This document shows positions 22,177 to 33,311 of a stretch of DNA of 64,000 bases, in pieces. The DNA is from Azolla caroliniana (lineage: Eukaryota > Polypodiophyta). Location: positions 6,510,001-6,574,000 of the forward strand of contig JBHGNT010000016.1 in NCBI GenBank assembly GCA_043228905.1. Direction: 5' to 3'. The position numbers were made by a program, and so were the translations under genes. Each line of letters opens with the position of its first letter. The stretch's first letter is position 1. The notes beneath the pieces were generated by a model. The model saw nothing but the letters and a program-made list of their open reading frames with translations, made no database searches and was not told where the DNA came from.

Positions 22177-23037
22177 CTAGTTGATCCTGGTGCTTTGCAC
22201 AACAGGTTGTGAGTGAGTGGCCAGGGATGGAATGCTGGTCCAAAAACAGGCTGCTTGACTGCATAATGTATCTTTGACCTTGGACTTGGACCAGTCCTCT
22301 TGTGCCGGAAGCAAGAGTGGAAAAGAAATTGAGGTCATCGATACTCCATTCTTGTGTACCACCGATACATGTACCCTTATTTTATCCACCATTGTATGCC
22401 CTATACCTAGCCACTTCAGGGCATTTTGCGGGTGTGGTTCAAGGTCCTGGCTAGATGTAACACACTCATTTATGGATGGGAAGGCTATGATCTGAGGCGT
22501 GATATTCAAACTACTGCCTTTCTTTGTTGTTTCTCCATTGGGCGTAGTTCCGTTAAAGCTTCACATTAGGGTCTTAACATGACTTATCCTTCGCCGCTTC
22601 CCTGTTTTGTAAACTTTAATGAGGATATTCTCTTGTGTGTTTGGAGTCACCTTGGGTCTTTCCTTGGGGCTTATGAAAGCACTAGGGGAGTGCTCATCTG
22701 TGGGGGGGAGCTCTTGTAGTAGATCAAAACGATTGGGGCTCACTGGCGATGGAGGATTTTGCGACTGTGGAGTTTTAGGTAGGACATGGGATTTCCCCAC
22801 CACTCGCCATTCCATCACAGCCTTATCGGGGTGTGGTGGGGGAGGCTTTTGATTTCCTATGGTATCCCGACCATTCAATGTCTCCATGGTGGGATCCTTA
22901 ATGCGTCTCGTGGGGCAATTCTTTTTTAAATGATTGGAAGCTTTTTGCATGCAAAACATTGTTACGGTGCGCTGATCACTTCAATGCGTTGTTCAATCTG
23001 TATTCCGTTTTCCCCTGGAATGAGGATCTTGTGTGAA
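22177..23037 (-). pseudogene. LINE(-) copy A: ORF1 (nucleic-acid-binding protein), C-terminal part
   Basis: Two open pieces, 22561-22959 and 22177-22509, lie just upstream of ORF2. The first carries MFCMQKASNHLKKNCPTRR, a Cys/His knuckle-like motif expected near the end of a plant LINE ORF1, followed by a Pro-rich region. The N-terminal part is cut off by the Cop2 LTR at 23038. The motif does not fit CX2CX4HX4C exactly, so the zinc knuckle is probably decayed. Confidence 0.5.
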
Positions 23038-23466
23038 TGTTAAGGTGCGGAAGCGTTAGATAGAACTGGCTCAGCCAGGTAGCAATAGAGAATAAGATGA
23101 AGGTTTAATGGAGAACTTAATACACAGAGAATACGTGTGGGAGAGACAGAGAGAGTAGAACATACACTTAATTCAAAATAACACTCTAAAACTCTGTAAC
23201 TCTATACATACAACGTGCTAAACAACACTATTTATACAAGTCCATAAAGGACTGACAGAAGTACTGACAAGTACTTCAATATTCCTACATGTGACTGATA
23301 CTAACTACGAGAGAATGATTACCTAGTAGTCTAGGCTACTACTAGGCTTCCGATTATCGCTCTGATTCGGCTACCCGGTTCACCGGCTTAGTCTCGCTCA
23401 TCGGCTCACTGATCCGGCTCAGGCTTATTCAGCTGATCCGGATCTGGTTGAGCTTGCCCCTCAACA
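23038..23466 (-). repeat. Cop2 3' LTR, copy A
   Basis: A 429-bp LTR. On the minus strand it begins TGTTGAGGGG and ends CCTTAACA, giving short inverted ends. A purine-rich tract (TTGAGGAGGAG) lies directly upstream at about 23467-23477. Copy B has an LTR of the same length at 58696-59124. A related plus-strand LTR is at 38164-38599. Confidence 0.75.
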
Positions 23467-24317
23467 CTCCTCCTCAAGTTCAACTTGAGGTCGGATCGTG
23501 GTGTCAGTGTTCGTGGCAGCCGGTTCTTCTATGCGGTTCCTTTTGGCGTTGCTCCGCCTTGCTTGTGCTCCTCGTTCGGTCCGGTCCTATTTGCCGCAAC
23601 CCTTCTAGTTCTACGCACCGCGAACTCCTCGGCCGACTTGTCTGCTCAACAGGCCCATTTCAGCTCCATCGCTATTGCGATTCCAGCGCTTGTCGACCCA
23701 TCGATTGCTTCGTGTTGGTGTCGACTTCAACTACGTCTGTGTCCGTTTGGTATTTAGTTGATCCAGCTTCTCCAAATCTTGAACCGAATCGATTTCCTTT
23801 GATTCGTTCCAGCTATTGTCCGAATCGATCGCTCCCGATTTGTTCCGGCTCTTGTTTGAGTCGGTGTTCTCCAACTCGTCTTGCGGTTTTAGGCCCTTCA
23901 CCACATTAGACCATGTCCGGGTCTTGGCCTTCTCCTTCTGGTCGGCTTTGTCCTTCTTGACTTTGCGACCGCTACCGCTCGTTCCGACTTGTTTAGATGT
24001 GCTGCCTTCTTTCGTCGACTTGACTTCCTTTTTCCCTTTGTCTCCCCCTTTGTTGGTTCTTTCTTCCTGTTCGGTTCCTTGTCCAATGCCATCCGTTCCC
24101 TTTCCTTCTCTCCCCCTCAAGTGCGGCACGTCAAAATGTTGAACACCAAGCATTTCAGTGAAGTGCTGCAACTTGTCCGATCCAAGCGGTTTGGTGAAGA
24201 TATCGGCAACTTGCCGATCCGTCTGAACATACCGAAGTTCAACTTCACCGCTCAAAACCTGCTCACGCATAAAGTGATAGTGGACATCTATGTGCCTCGT
24301 TCGAGCATGTAACATGG
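23467..24317 (-). pseudogene. Cop2 pol C-terminus: RNase H end plus a charged tail, copy A
   Basis: The frame 23731-24315 opens in the end of a Ty1/copia RNase H (MLHARTRHIDVHYHFMREQV, VQTDRQVADIFTKPLG) and stays open. It continues into about 140 further residues rich in Lys, Glu, Ser and Thr, ending in a region with RTWSNVVKGLKPQDE and DSVQDLEKLDQLNTKRTQT. Copia pol normally ends soon after the FTKPL block, so this tail is unusual. The same tail is open in copy B (59386-59808). The upstream part of the element was displaced by the Gyp1d LTR at 24318. Confidence 0.65.
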
Positions 24318-24519
24318 TGTCGTGAAGAAAAACCGTCCCTAGGAAGAATCAGTGAATAGAGAGCGTGAACCGGCCCTTACACATGGGCACATGTTTTGAT
24401 ATGTTGTACATAGTTAGGCATAGGTCAGTGATGTGAATATCCTATGCAGTGCGTATTCATTAGGTAGGGAATCGAGGAGTATCTCTATCCAAAAGGATAG
24501 AGAATAAAGGTGATGTAAT
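24318..24519 (+). repeat. Gyp1d LTR copy A, left part
   Basis: Starts TGTCGTGAAG. It ends with GTAAT (24515-24519), which recurs at 32351-32355 after the Cop1 nest. With the right part (32356-32802) the LTR totals 649 bp, exactly the length of the uninterrupted copy at 59973-60621. Confidence 0.85.
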
Positions 24520-24710
24520 TGCTAGGAAATAGGTCCCTCTAGATGCGAAGTGAGAAGAATAGTACTGATGGAAACCGGATGACGAGTACCCGGCTACGGA
24601 GAGCCGGATGGTGCAGACCCGGTGAGAACCGGATGAATAGACATATTTGTAAATATGTTTCTGAGAGTCCATCGTGGCTATATTTGTAAATAGCTGAAAA
24701 GTCATATTAG

Positions 24711-24718
24711 TATAAATG
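24711..24718 (+). promoter_or_regulatory. TATA box of Cop1 LTR1
   Basis: TATAAATG, at the same distance from the conserved AAGTCATATTAG as in LTR2 (27199-27206) and LTR3 (31991-31998). Confidence 0.55.
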
Positions 24719-24793
24719 TGACTTAGGGCAAACTTATGATTGTTGTTGTCATTCTTGTTTGTGCAAGAAAAGAGAGCGCGTAATAGTGTACAC

Positions 24794-24794
<1 letters not shown>

Positions 24795-24854
<60 letters not shown>
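24795..24854. repeat. (GA)n microsatellite in Cop1 LTR1
   Basis: About 60 bp of GA. LTR2 has a few GA units only and LTR3 about 25 bp, so the tract length varies strongly among sister LTRs. Confidence 0.9.
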
Positions 24855-24857
<3 letters not shown>

Positions 24858-25129
24858 GTCGTTGCCTTTGTTGTAACCGCCGACTGTGGCGAAGATCGTG
24901 AGCACGAGGTCGTTGCCTCTGTGAGCTCACTATTGTACATTCTAACATAGTGATAGTTTGCAGCTTGTGGGCTGCCGTGGTTTTTTCCCTAGTTTGGGTT
25001 TTCCACGTAAACATCCTGTGTACTCTTCTCTTCTTTGTGTCGTGCATTCTTTCCCCATTTTTCTGTGTATGATTCTAGGCTCGGCTATGGCCGAGCGGTG
25101 CGCATAGGGAGCGTGAGTTCCTGTCAAAG

Positions 25130-25141
25130 TGGTATCAGAGC
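25130..25141 (+). other. Primer-binding site of Cop1a
   Basis: TGGTATCAGAGC, complementary to the 3' end of plant initiator tRNA-Met, three bases after LTR1. The same site follows LTR2 at 27581-27592. Confidence 0.9.
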
Positions 25142-25156
25142 GAAACGACACAGAAA

Positions 25157-26819
25157 ATGGACGATTCGTTGGGAGGCATGTTCAAGCTCACCGGCTCCAA
25201 CTATTCGGTGTGGAAGTCGAAGATGAGGGACATGCTTGTGGTTAAAGATCTTTGGTTGCCGGTTCAATTCGGGGACAAGAGACCGGACAAAATCGACGCC
25301 ACAATATGGGAGGTGATGCACATGAACACAATGGCGTACATACGGTGCTTCATCGACATGAGCCTATATAACAACTTCAATGAAGAGAGCAAGGCTCATG
25401 AGCTTTGGGAGAAGATTGACATTATGTTTCAAAACAAAAATACTGTTAATCAAGTTTTGGTATTCCGGAAGCTAGTAAGACTCCGGTACCAAGATGGCTA
25501 CAACATGGCGGAGCACATGAATGCCTTCTAGGGGCTGATCCACCAGGAAACATCATTGGAAGTACCTCTCGCCGATGAGGTACTAGCGCTACTCCTGCTC
25601 GGTTCCCTCCCAGATAACTGGGATACATTGGTTGTCACCTTGGGCAACGCCGGGCCGGAAGGGAAACAGTTATCCCTAGTAAGAGTAAAGTCAAGCTTGC
25701 TAGATGAGGAGGCGCGTCGGAAAGATAAGGATACGAGCTCCGACTCCAAAGCGCTCCTTACCGAATTGGAACGCGAAAGACAAAGGAACCATAGTCCCCA
25801 GAACCGGGAGAAGTCGGGGACACGGTCAAAGTCAAGGGGGAGGCTTGCTTGCTTCTATTGCGGCAAGCCGGGACACTTCCAGAAGAACTGTCGGCATTTC
25901 CGAAAAGACAAGGAAACGGACGGTACCGATTCGAAGCGGACATTGGACCGGAACGGTAAAGACCGGAGGGGGCCGGTCTGGAAGGAAACGACGTCAATCG
26001 CGGCAAGTGAAGAAGAGTTGATGATCATCACCGAGGAGAGTGAGCTAAACCTTGCCGGCGACGAGATGACCTGGGTGGTCGACTCCGGAGCGTCCTTCCA
26101 CCTTACCCCGGACCGGAAATGCTTCTCATCCTACTCAACCGGTGATCACGGCTGTGTCCGGATGGGGAATGAAGGTACATGCCGAATTGTTAGCATAGGA
26201 GATGTGTGGTTGACAACGCCAACTGGATGCAAGTTGCTGTTGAAGGATGTCCGACACGTTTCGGAGGTTCGTCTGAACCTGATATTAACCGGTCGGCTCG
26301 ATGATGAAGGCTACACGGGTAGCATCCGGAACGGAGTTATGAAGTTCAGGAAAGGGAGCCTGATTGTGGCTCGGGCCTGGAAGGTCAACACGCTGTACCT
26401 GATGAATGCCCGATTATGTCCGGAAGAAGTGAACGTGGCATTCGACACTGCCGGTGAGTTGTGGCAAAAGAGGCTGTGTCACATGAGCGAGAAGGGGATG
26501 AAGAGGCTTGCAGACGACAACCTCATTCCAGTGAAGAACGTGCAGTTGGAGAAGTGCACTGATTGTCTGGCCGGTAAGCAAAACTGGACCTCCTTCCGAC
26601 CAAGGCCACCGATGAGACGTAATGCGTCACTGGAGTTGGTGCATACGGATGTGTGTCAAGTGGACACGAAGTCACATGCAGGATCACAGTACTTCGTGAC
26701 GTTCATAGATGACCACAGTTGGAAGTTGTGGGCCACACCATTGAAGACGAAGGATCAGGTGTTATCCATCTTAAAAGAGCTCCACGCGAGAGTGGAAAGA
26801 GAAACCGGCCGGAAGCTGA
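25157..26819 (+). pseudogene. Cop1a gag, protease and integrase N-terminus, truncated
   Basis: Begins MDDSLGGMFKLTGSNYSVWK, a UBN2-type copia gag. TAG at 25529-25531 breaks it (copy Cop1b has CAA). The frame resumes through the zinc knuckle CFYCGKPGHFQKNC (about 25853-25895), protease VVDSGASFHLT (about 26075-26105) and pre-integrase LCHMSEKGMKRL with CTDCLAGKQ (about 26475-26580). The integrase start LELVHTDVCQVDT continues to ETGRKL, where LTR2 begins at 26820. RT and RNase H are missing. The residues after ETGRKL in this frame come from the LTR. Confidence 0.85.
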
Positions 26820-27578
26820 TGTTGGGAGACAGGTCCCTCCGGATGGGAAGGGAGAAGAACAATGCTGATGAACAAACTCGGTCGATGCCGAAACCGGATG
26901 AGGAGTACCTGGCTACGGAGAGCCGGATGGTGCAGACCCGGTGAGAACCGGATGAGGAGTACTCGGCTACAAAGAGCCGGATGGTGCAGACCCGGTGAGA
27001 ACCGGATGAGGAGTACCCGGCTACGGAGAGCCGGATGGTGCAGACCCGATGAAGACCAGATCAGGAGTACCCGGCCACGGAGAGCCAGATGGTACAGACC
27101 CGGTGAGGAATGCTCACTGAATGAAGAGACATATTCGTAAATATGTTTCTGAGAGTCCATCGAGGCTATATTTGTAAATAGCCGAAAAGTCATATTAGTA
27201 TAAATATGACTTAGGGCAAACTTTTAGTTACCACTGTTGTTGTCATATTCTTGTTGGTGCAAGGATAGAGTGAGCGCGTAACTGTGTACAGAGAGAGAGA
27301 CAGAACGAGGTCGTTGCCTCCGTTGTAACCGTCGCTTGTGGCGAAGAACGTGAGCACGAGGTCGTTGCCTCCGTGAACTCACTGTTGTACATTATAACAT
27401 AGTGATAGTTTGCAGCCTGTGGGCTGTCATGGTTTTTCCCATAGTTTGGGTTTTCCACGTAAACATCCTGCGTACTCGTCTCTTCTTCGTGTCGTTCTTT
27501 ATTTCCTGTTTTTTGTGTATGATTCTAAGCTCGGTTGTGGCCGAGCGTTGCGTATAAGGAGCGTTGTAGTTCCTGTCA
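26820..27578 (+). repeat. Cop1b 5' LTR (LTR2)
   Basis: A 759-bp LTR from TGTTGGGAGACAGG to AGTTCCTGTCA. It has four 54-bp units (about 26890-27115) that are more diverged from each other than those of LTR3. TATAAATA is at 27199-27206. It is followed by the initiator-Met primer site at 27581-27592. Its left end abuts integrase codons of Cop1a with no spacer. Confidence 0.85.
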
Positions 27579-27608
27579 AGTGGTATCAGAGCGAAACGAC
27601 ACAGAAAA

Positions 27609-30600
27609 TGGACAAATCGTTTGGCGGCATGTTCAAGCTCACCGGCTCCAACTATTCAGTGTGGAAGTTGAAGATGAGGGACATGCTCGTGGTTAAAGAT
27701 CTTTGGTTACCGGTTCAGTTCGGGGACAAGAGACCAGACAAAATCGACGCCACAATATGGGAGGTGATGCACATGAACACAACGGCGTACATACGGTGCT
27801 TCATCGACATGAGCCTATACAACAACTTCAATGAAGAGAGCAAGGCTCATGAGCTCTGGGAGAAGATTGACATTATGTTTCAAAACAAAAATGTTGTTAA
27901 TCAGGTTTCGGTATTCCGGAAGCTAGTAAGACTCCGGTACCAAGATGGCTCCAGCATGGCGGAGCACATGAATGCCTTCCAAGGGCTGATCCACCAGGCA
28001 AATTCATTGGAAGTACCTCTCGCCGATGAGGTACTAGCGCTACTCCTGCTCGGTTCCCTCCCGGATAGCTGGGAGACGTTGGTTGTCACTTTGGGCAACG
28101 CTGGGCCAGAAGGAAAACGGTTATCCCTAGCAAGAGTAAAGTCAAGCTTGCTAGATGAGGAGGCGCGTCGGAAAGATAAAGATATGAGCTCCGACCCCAA
28201 AGCGCTCCTTACCGAATCGGAACGCGGAAGACATAGAAAACGTAGTCCCTAGAACCGGGAGAAGTTGGGGACACGGTCAAAGTCAAGGGAAAGGCCTACT
28301 TGCTTCTATTGTTGCAAGCCGGGACACTTCGAAAAGAACTGTCGGCATTTCCGTAAAGACAAGGAAACCGATGGCACCGATTCGAAGCGGACACGGACCG
28401 GACCGGAAGGGAACAACGGCAATCGCGGCAAGTGAAGAAGAGTTGATGCTCATCACCAAGGAGAGTGAGATAAACCTTGCCGGCGACGAGATGACCTAGG
28501 TGGTAGACTCTGGAGCGTTGTTCCACCTTACCCCGGACTGGAAATGCTTCTCATTCTACGCAGCCGGAGATCACGACTGTGTCCGGATGGGGAATGAAGG
28601 TACATGCCGAATTGTCGGCATAGGAGACGTGTGGCTGTCAACACCAACCGGATGCAAGTTGCTGCTGAAGGATGTCCGACACGTTCCGGAGGTTCGTCTG
28701 AACCTGATATCAGCCGGTCGGCTAGATGATGAAGGCTACGCGGGTAGCATCCGGAACAGTGTCATGAGGTTCAGCAAAGGGAGCCTGATTGTGGCTCGGG
28801 CCTGGAAGGTCAACACACTGTACCTAATGAATGCCCGGTTATGTCTGGAAGAAGTGAACGTGGCATCCGACACTGCCGGTGAGTTGTGGCACAAGAGGCT
28901 GTGTCATATGAGCGAGAAGGGGATGAAGAGTCTTGCAGACGACAACCTCATTCTAGTGAAGAACGTGCACTTGGAGAAGTGCACTGATTGTCTGGCCGGT
29001 AAGCAAAACCGGACCTCCTTCCGATCAAGGCCACCAATGAGACGTATTGCACCACTGGAGTTGGTGCATACGGATGTGTGTCAAGTAGACACGAAGACAC
29101 ATGCCGGAGCGCAGTACTTTGTGACATTCATAGATGACCACAGACGGAAGTTGTGGGCCACACCGTTGATGACAAAGGACCAAGTGCTATCCGTCTTCAA
29201 AGAGCTCCACGCAAGAGTGGAAAGAGAAACCGGCCGGAAGCTGAAGGCGGTTCAAACAGATACCAGAGGAGAATACCGGGGGCAGTTCGAGGAGTACTAC
29301 CGCTCGAAGGGAATCCGGCTCGAATTTACCGTGCCGAAGACTCCGGAACTAAACGGACTGGCTGAGAGGATGAACCGAACCATAATGGAGAGGGTCCGGA
29401 GTATGCTGGCGCATGCAAAACTACCCAAGAAGTTTTGGGCTGAGGCACTGTCGACGGCGACATATGTGATAAACAGATCACCCTCAGTACCCTTGGATGG
29501 AGACACACCACAGAGAGTCTGGACCGGTAAGGAAGTGTCCTACCGGCATCTGACGGTATTCGGGTGTCTCGCGTACGTGCATGTAGCTAAGGACCGGAGA
29601 CGAAAGTTAGATCCAAAGACCCGACCATGCATATTCCTCGGTTACGGTGACGATGAGTTCGGCTACCGAGTGTGGGACCTGGTCGACAAGAAGGTATTCC
29701 GAAGTCGAGATATTATCTTCATGGAGGACAAGACGCTCGCCGATTGGGAGTTGGAGAAGAAGATAATGAACTCTGAGTCGACTGGTAAGGATCGATTCTG
29801 CGAGGAGCAGACCCAACCAGAAAGAGACCAGTTAGCACTCGAGGAACCAGCCGGTTACAGTGAGGATACCGGACCCGCAGAAGAAGAAGTAGAGGAAGCT
29901 GAAACCGGAACCGGCCAAGACCCCGAATCGGATTCGGATGAAGAGCAAATGGAGGAGCTGGCTACCGAAGCCCAAAGACAGAGATATCCTCTCAGAGAGA
30001 GAAGGCCCCCCTGGAGATTTCCGGATGCAGAGCATGTGCTGCTGACCGATGAGAGGGAGCTGGAAAGCTTCGAAGAAGCAAATGATGATACCCACAGCCG
30101 AAAATGGTTAAGTGCCATGCAAGATGAGATGGATTCCCTGCATGAGAACCGTACGTACGAATTGGTGGAGTTGCCGAAAGGAAGGCTGGCACTCCGAAAC
30201 AAGTGGGTGTACAAGTTGAAACCGGGAGATGCCGGCAACCCCCCGAGATACAAAGCTAGGATTGTGGTGAAGGGGTTCCAACAGAAGAAGGGCGTGGACT
30301 TCGACGAGATATTTTCCCCGGTAGTAAAGATGACCTCCATCCGGACGGTGCTGAGTATAGCGGCAAGCATGGACCTTGAGGTAGAGCAACTGGACGTGAA
30401 GACGACATTCCATCACGGCGACCTCGAAGAGGAGATCTACATGCAGCAACCGGAAGGATTCGTGGAGAAAAGGCAGGAGCACCTAGTTTGCCGGTTGAAG
30501 AAGAGCCTCTACGGACTAAAGCAGGCTCCCCGACAATGGTACCGGAAGTTCGATTCCTTCATGACCGATCAAGGGTACCACAAGACGCAGGCCGATCACT

Positions 30601-31610
30601 GCGTGTTTGTGAAGAAGTTCGAAGGAGGCGACTTCCTGATACTCCTTCTGTACGTGGACGACATGTTGATCGTTGGACGGGACCAAGCCAAAATACGAAT
30701 GCTGAAGAAGGCTCTCAACCGAACCTTCTCAATGAAAGACTTGGGTCTGGCAAGACAGATGTTGGGGATGCATATCATCTGGAACCGGCCAACGAGGCAA
30801 CTGTGGCTGTCATAGGAGAAGTACGTGACAAAGGTGCTTCAACGGTTCAACATGTCAGATGCGAAACCGGTCAGATCGACAATTCCGGCAAACTGCAGGT
30901 TATTCGGTAAGCAAAGCCCGAAGACGAAAGCAAAGAAGGCGGATATGATGAAGGTTCCATATGCCTCTGCCGTCGGGAGCTTAATGTACACAATGGTGTG
31001 TACCCGACCGGATATTGGATACGCAGTCGGAGTGGTGAGCTAGTTTATGAGCAATCCCGGCAAGGAGCACTGGAACGCGGTCAAATGGATACTTCGAACA
31101 TGTGTCTCTGATTCGGCTCCGGTAAACCTCAACTTGACGGTTTTACCGATTCAGACATGTCGGCTGATCTGGATACCAGTCGGTCTACATCCTGGTATGT
31201 AATGACATATGCAAGGGGAGCTGTTTCGTGGCAGTCGAGGCTGCAGAAGATGGTTGCGCTGTCAACCACGGAAGCAGAGTACATGGCGGCTGTGGAAGCC
31301 GGCAAGGAAATATTATGGATGAAGGACTTCATCGGAGAGCTCGGTATCCGGCAAGATGAATACTGGCTCTACTGCGACAGTCAAAGTGCAATCCACCTTG
31401 CTAAGAATGCGGCCTACCATTCCCGGACAAAGCATATCTAGCGAAGGTATCACTGGATCCGGGAAAGAGTAGATGACCAGGAGTTTGCGCTGACGAAGAT
31501 CCACACGGCCGAGAATAGGTCAGATATGCTTACCAAAGTACTGATACCCGACAAGTTGGATGCATGCCGGAAGCGGGTCGGACTAGTAAGACATCCCATG
31601 CTGGAGTGAA
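27609..31610 (+). pseudogene. Cop1b gag-pol, full length but with nonsense codons
   Basis: A complete copia domain order. Gag begins MDKSFGGMFKLTGSNYSVWK, then comes a zinc knuckle (about 28300-28345, one residue changed from Gly to Cys), protease VVDSGALFHLT (28500-28530) and pre-integrase. The integrase has HTDVCQVDT, FIDDHRRKLW, VQTDTRGEY and LNGLAERMNR. RT has VEQLDVKTTFHHGDLEE, KKSLYGLKQAPRQWY and the catalytic LLYVDDMLIVG (about 30645-30675). RNase H has VALSTTEAEYMA and YCDSQSAIHLAKN. It ends at TGA near 31610, followed by a GAAGGGGGAG polypurine tract. TAG stops lie at 28250, 28497, 30813, about 31041 and about 31439, so it is inactive. The long frame 28500-30815 (771 codons) is the best-preserved copia pol in the window. 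Confidence 0.9.
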
Positions 31611-31619
31611 GGGGGAGTT

Positions 31620-32350
31620 TGTTAGGAAATAGGTCCCTCCGGATGGGAAGTGAGAAGAACAGTACTGATGAGCAAACTCGGCCGAGGCCTAATCGGATGA
31701 CGAGTACCCGGCTACGGAGAGCCGGATGGTGCAGACCCGGTGAGAACCGGATGACGAGTACCCGGCTACGGAGAGCCGGATGGTGCAGACCCGGTGAGAA
31801 CCGAATGACAAGTACCCGGCTACGGAGAGCTGGATGGTGCAGACCCGGTGAGAACCGGATGACGAGTACCCGGCTACGGAGAGCCGGATGGTGCAGACCC
31901 GGTGAGAACCGGTAGAAGAGACATATTTGTAAATATGTTTCTGAGAGTCCATCGTGGCTATATTTGTAAATAGCCGAAAAGTCATATTAGTATAAATGTG
32001 ACTTAGGGCAAACTTATGATTGTTGTTGTCATTCTTGTTTGTGCAAGAAAAGAGAGCGCGTAATTGTGTACAGAGAGAGAGAGAGAGACAGAGAGAGGTT
32101 GTTGCCTCTGTTGTAACCGCCGCCTGTGGCGAAGATCGTGAACACGAGGTCATTGCCTCCATGAGCTCACTATTGTACATTCTAACATAGTGATAGTTTG
32201 CAGCCTGTGGGCTGCCGTGGTTTTTTCCCTAGTTTGGGTTTTCCACGTAAACATCCTGTGTACTCTTCTCTTCTTTGTGTGGTGCATTCTTTCCCCGTTT
32301 TTCTATGTATGATTCTAGGCTCGGCTGTGGCCGAGTGTGAGTTCCTGTCA
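31620..32350 (+). repeat. Cop1 3' LTR (LTR3)
   Basis: A 731-bp LTR from TGTTAGGAAATAGG to GAGTTCCTGTCA, preceded by the polypurine tract at about 31608-31617. It has four 54-bp units (about 31690-31910) and a TATA box at 31991-31998. It is followed by the GTAAT target duplication. It may be a recombinant of the 3' LTRs of Cop1a and Cop1b. Confidence 0.85.
31690..31910. repeat. 54-bp tandem repeat in the U3 of Cop1 LTRs
   Basis: Four head-to-tail units, each with GACGAGTACCCGGCTACGGA and GGTGCAGACCCGGTGAGAA. LTR1 has one unit (about 24570-24635) and LTR2 has four. They lie about 100 bp or more upstream of the TATA box, where retrotransposon enhancers sit. An enhancer role is inference. Confidence 0.85.
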
Positions 32351-32355
32351 GTAAT

Positions 32356-32802
32356 AGACTGTAACGTTTCTCTCTCCTTGGGCTATAAAAGGAGAGGAAA
32401 GAGGACTTAGTGGGGATCGCGTTGTGGAGGATGAAGTCCTGTCAGACTGGGACTGAGCTCTTCTCCTCTATCTTTCGTCGTTCTCTGCAGGTTTTGGGAG
32501 GCTGCCTCTACTTCGTGGAAACTACAAGTGCTTCTGGCAGAGGCTCCATCTCGCATTGTCCATGTGCGTTGTGTGAGTTGGTGTCAGCGCGTTGACGCTT
32601 ACCGGCTAGCCGGCTGTAATCTTGATCATAAATATATATTTGCTTTATTCGTTGCTCAATCTTCATTGTGAGTTCCCTGTGTATTTGTGTGCGCGGCTCA
32701 GCCATGGTTTCGTGTTGCTCCTCCCTCTGTTCGGTTATTCCCCGGTTCAGGGGCCCCGCGGTCCCGCCTTGGTTTCTCCTGCGCGTGCAGAATAACACGA
32801 CA
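32356..32802 (+). repeat. Gyp1d LTR copy A, right part
   Basis: Resumes the LTR interrupted at 24519. It contains a TATA box at 32384-32391 and ends AACACGACA at 32802. A slightly altered primer-binding motif follows (TTAGTGAACTCGACGTGAA). Confidence 0.85.
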
Positions 32803-33311
32803 TAATTTAGTGAACTCGACGTGAAACAAGGTGGCAGAGGAATCGAGGATGAGGGGATCTGAGCTCGCCGAAGCCATGGCAGTAGCAGTCGATTGGATGG
32901 TAAGTGCTCGCAAGGGCACGGGCGCCCTCGATAGGGCCATTGAAGTAATTGTCGGCACAATAGGCCGGTTCGATGGGAAGGACACCACGATTTATTTGGT
33001 GGCCTACCGAGCCGAAATGGTGATGAGGGACATCCCGGAGGACAGGCATTTGGCTGGGTTCCCTTGGGTGGCGACACCAGGCATCCACGTAGAGGTGCTC
33101 GAGGTGTAGGCTGGATGCCAGACCTGGGGAGAATTCGAACGGTATGGGTTTGATGACGCACTTCGGTTATCGAAGTGGGACTTCATGGATTGGGTGGAGA
33201 CCCCCGGAAAGGGGATGAATGTGTCGGCGCTTCTCCGGGAGTTTGAAGAATGCTTCATGCAGCTCTCGGCACTGGACAAAGTAGTGCTAGACACGAGCCG
33301 CGTCTTGTTGT
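32803..33311 (+). pseudogene. Gyp1d gag fragment, copy A
   Basis: Begins MRGSELAEAMAVAVDWMV and continues with IGRFDGKDTTIYLVAYRAEM. TAG at 33107-33109 stands where copy B has CAG. A 15-bp in-frame loss follows at about 33138 relative to copy B. The frame then reads DFMDWVETPGKGMN and LDTSRVLLF and is cut at about 33311 by the tail of a minus-strand Gyp2 integrase. Nothing downstream of gag remains. Confidence 0.8.

Larger units (their letters stand above)
24520..25126 (+). repeat. Cop1a 5' LTR (LTR1)
   Basis: A 607-bp LTR from TGCTAGGAAATAGG to GAGTTCCTGTCA. It carries one copy of the 54-bp unit that is repeated four times in LTR2 and LTR3, a TATA box TATAAATG (24711-24718) and a long (GA)n tract (about 24795-24854) downstream of the expected start of transcription. 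Confidence 0.85.
24520..32350 (+). mobile_element. Cop1 nest: LTR-internal-LTR-internal-LTR copia array
   Basis: A 7,831-bp Ty1/copia array with three same-strand LTRs, flanked by the 5-bp duplication GTAAT (24515-24519 and 32351-32355). The empty site survives in copy B at about 60170. The first internal region stops inside integrase, exactly where the second LTR begins. The second internal region is full length. The likely history is insertion of Cop1b into the integrase of Cop1a, followed by recombination between the two downstream LTRs. Confidence 0.8.

Noticed and set aside
24460-25047. Minus-strand frame of 195 codons with a long Leu-Ser run
   Set aside because: The run is the GA microsatellite of the Cop1 LTR read in the other direction.
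31690-31910. Possible CRISPR-like array
   Set aside because: The 54-bp units are head to tail with no unique spacers, lie inside an LTR and recur in the sister LTR.
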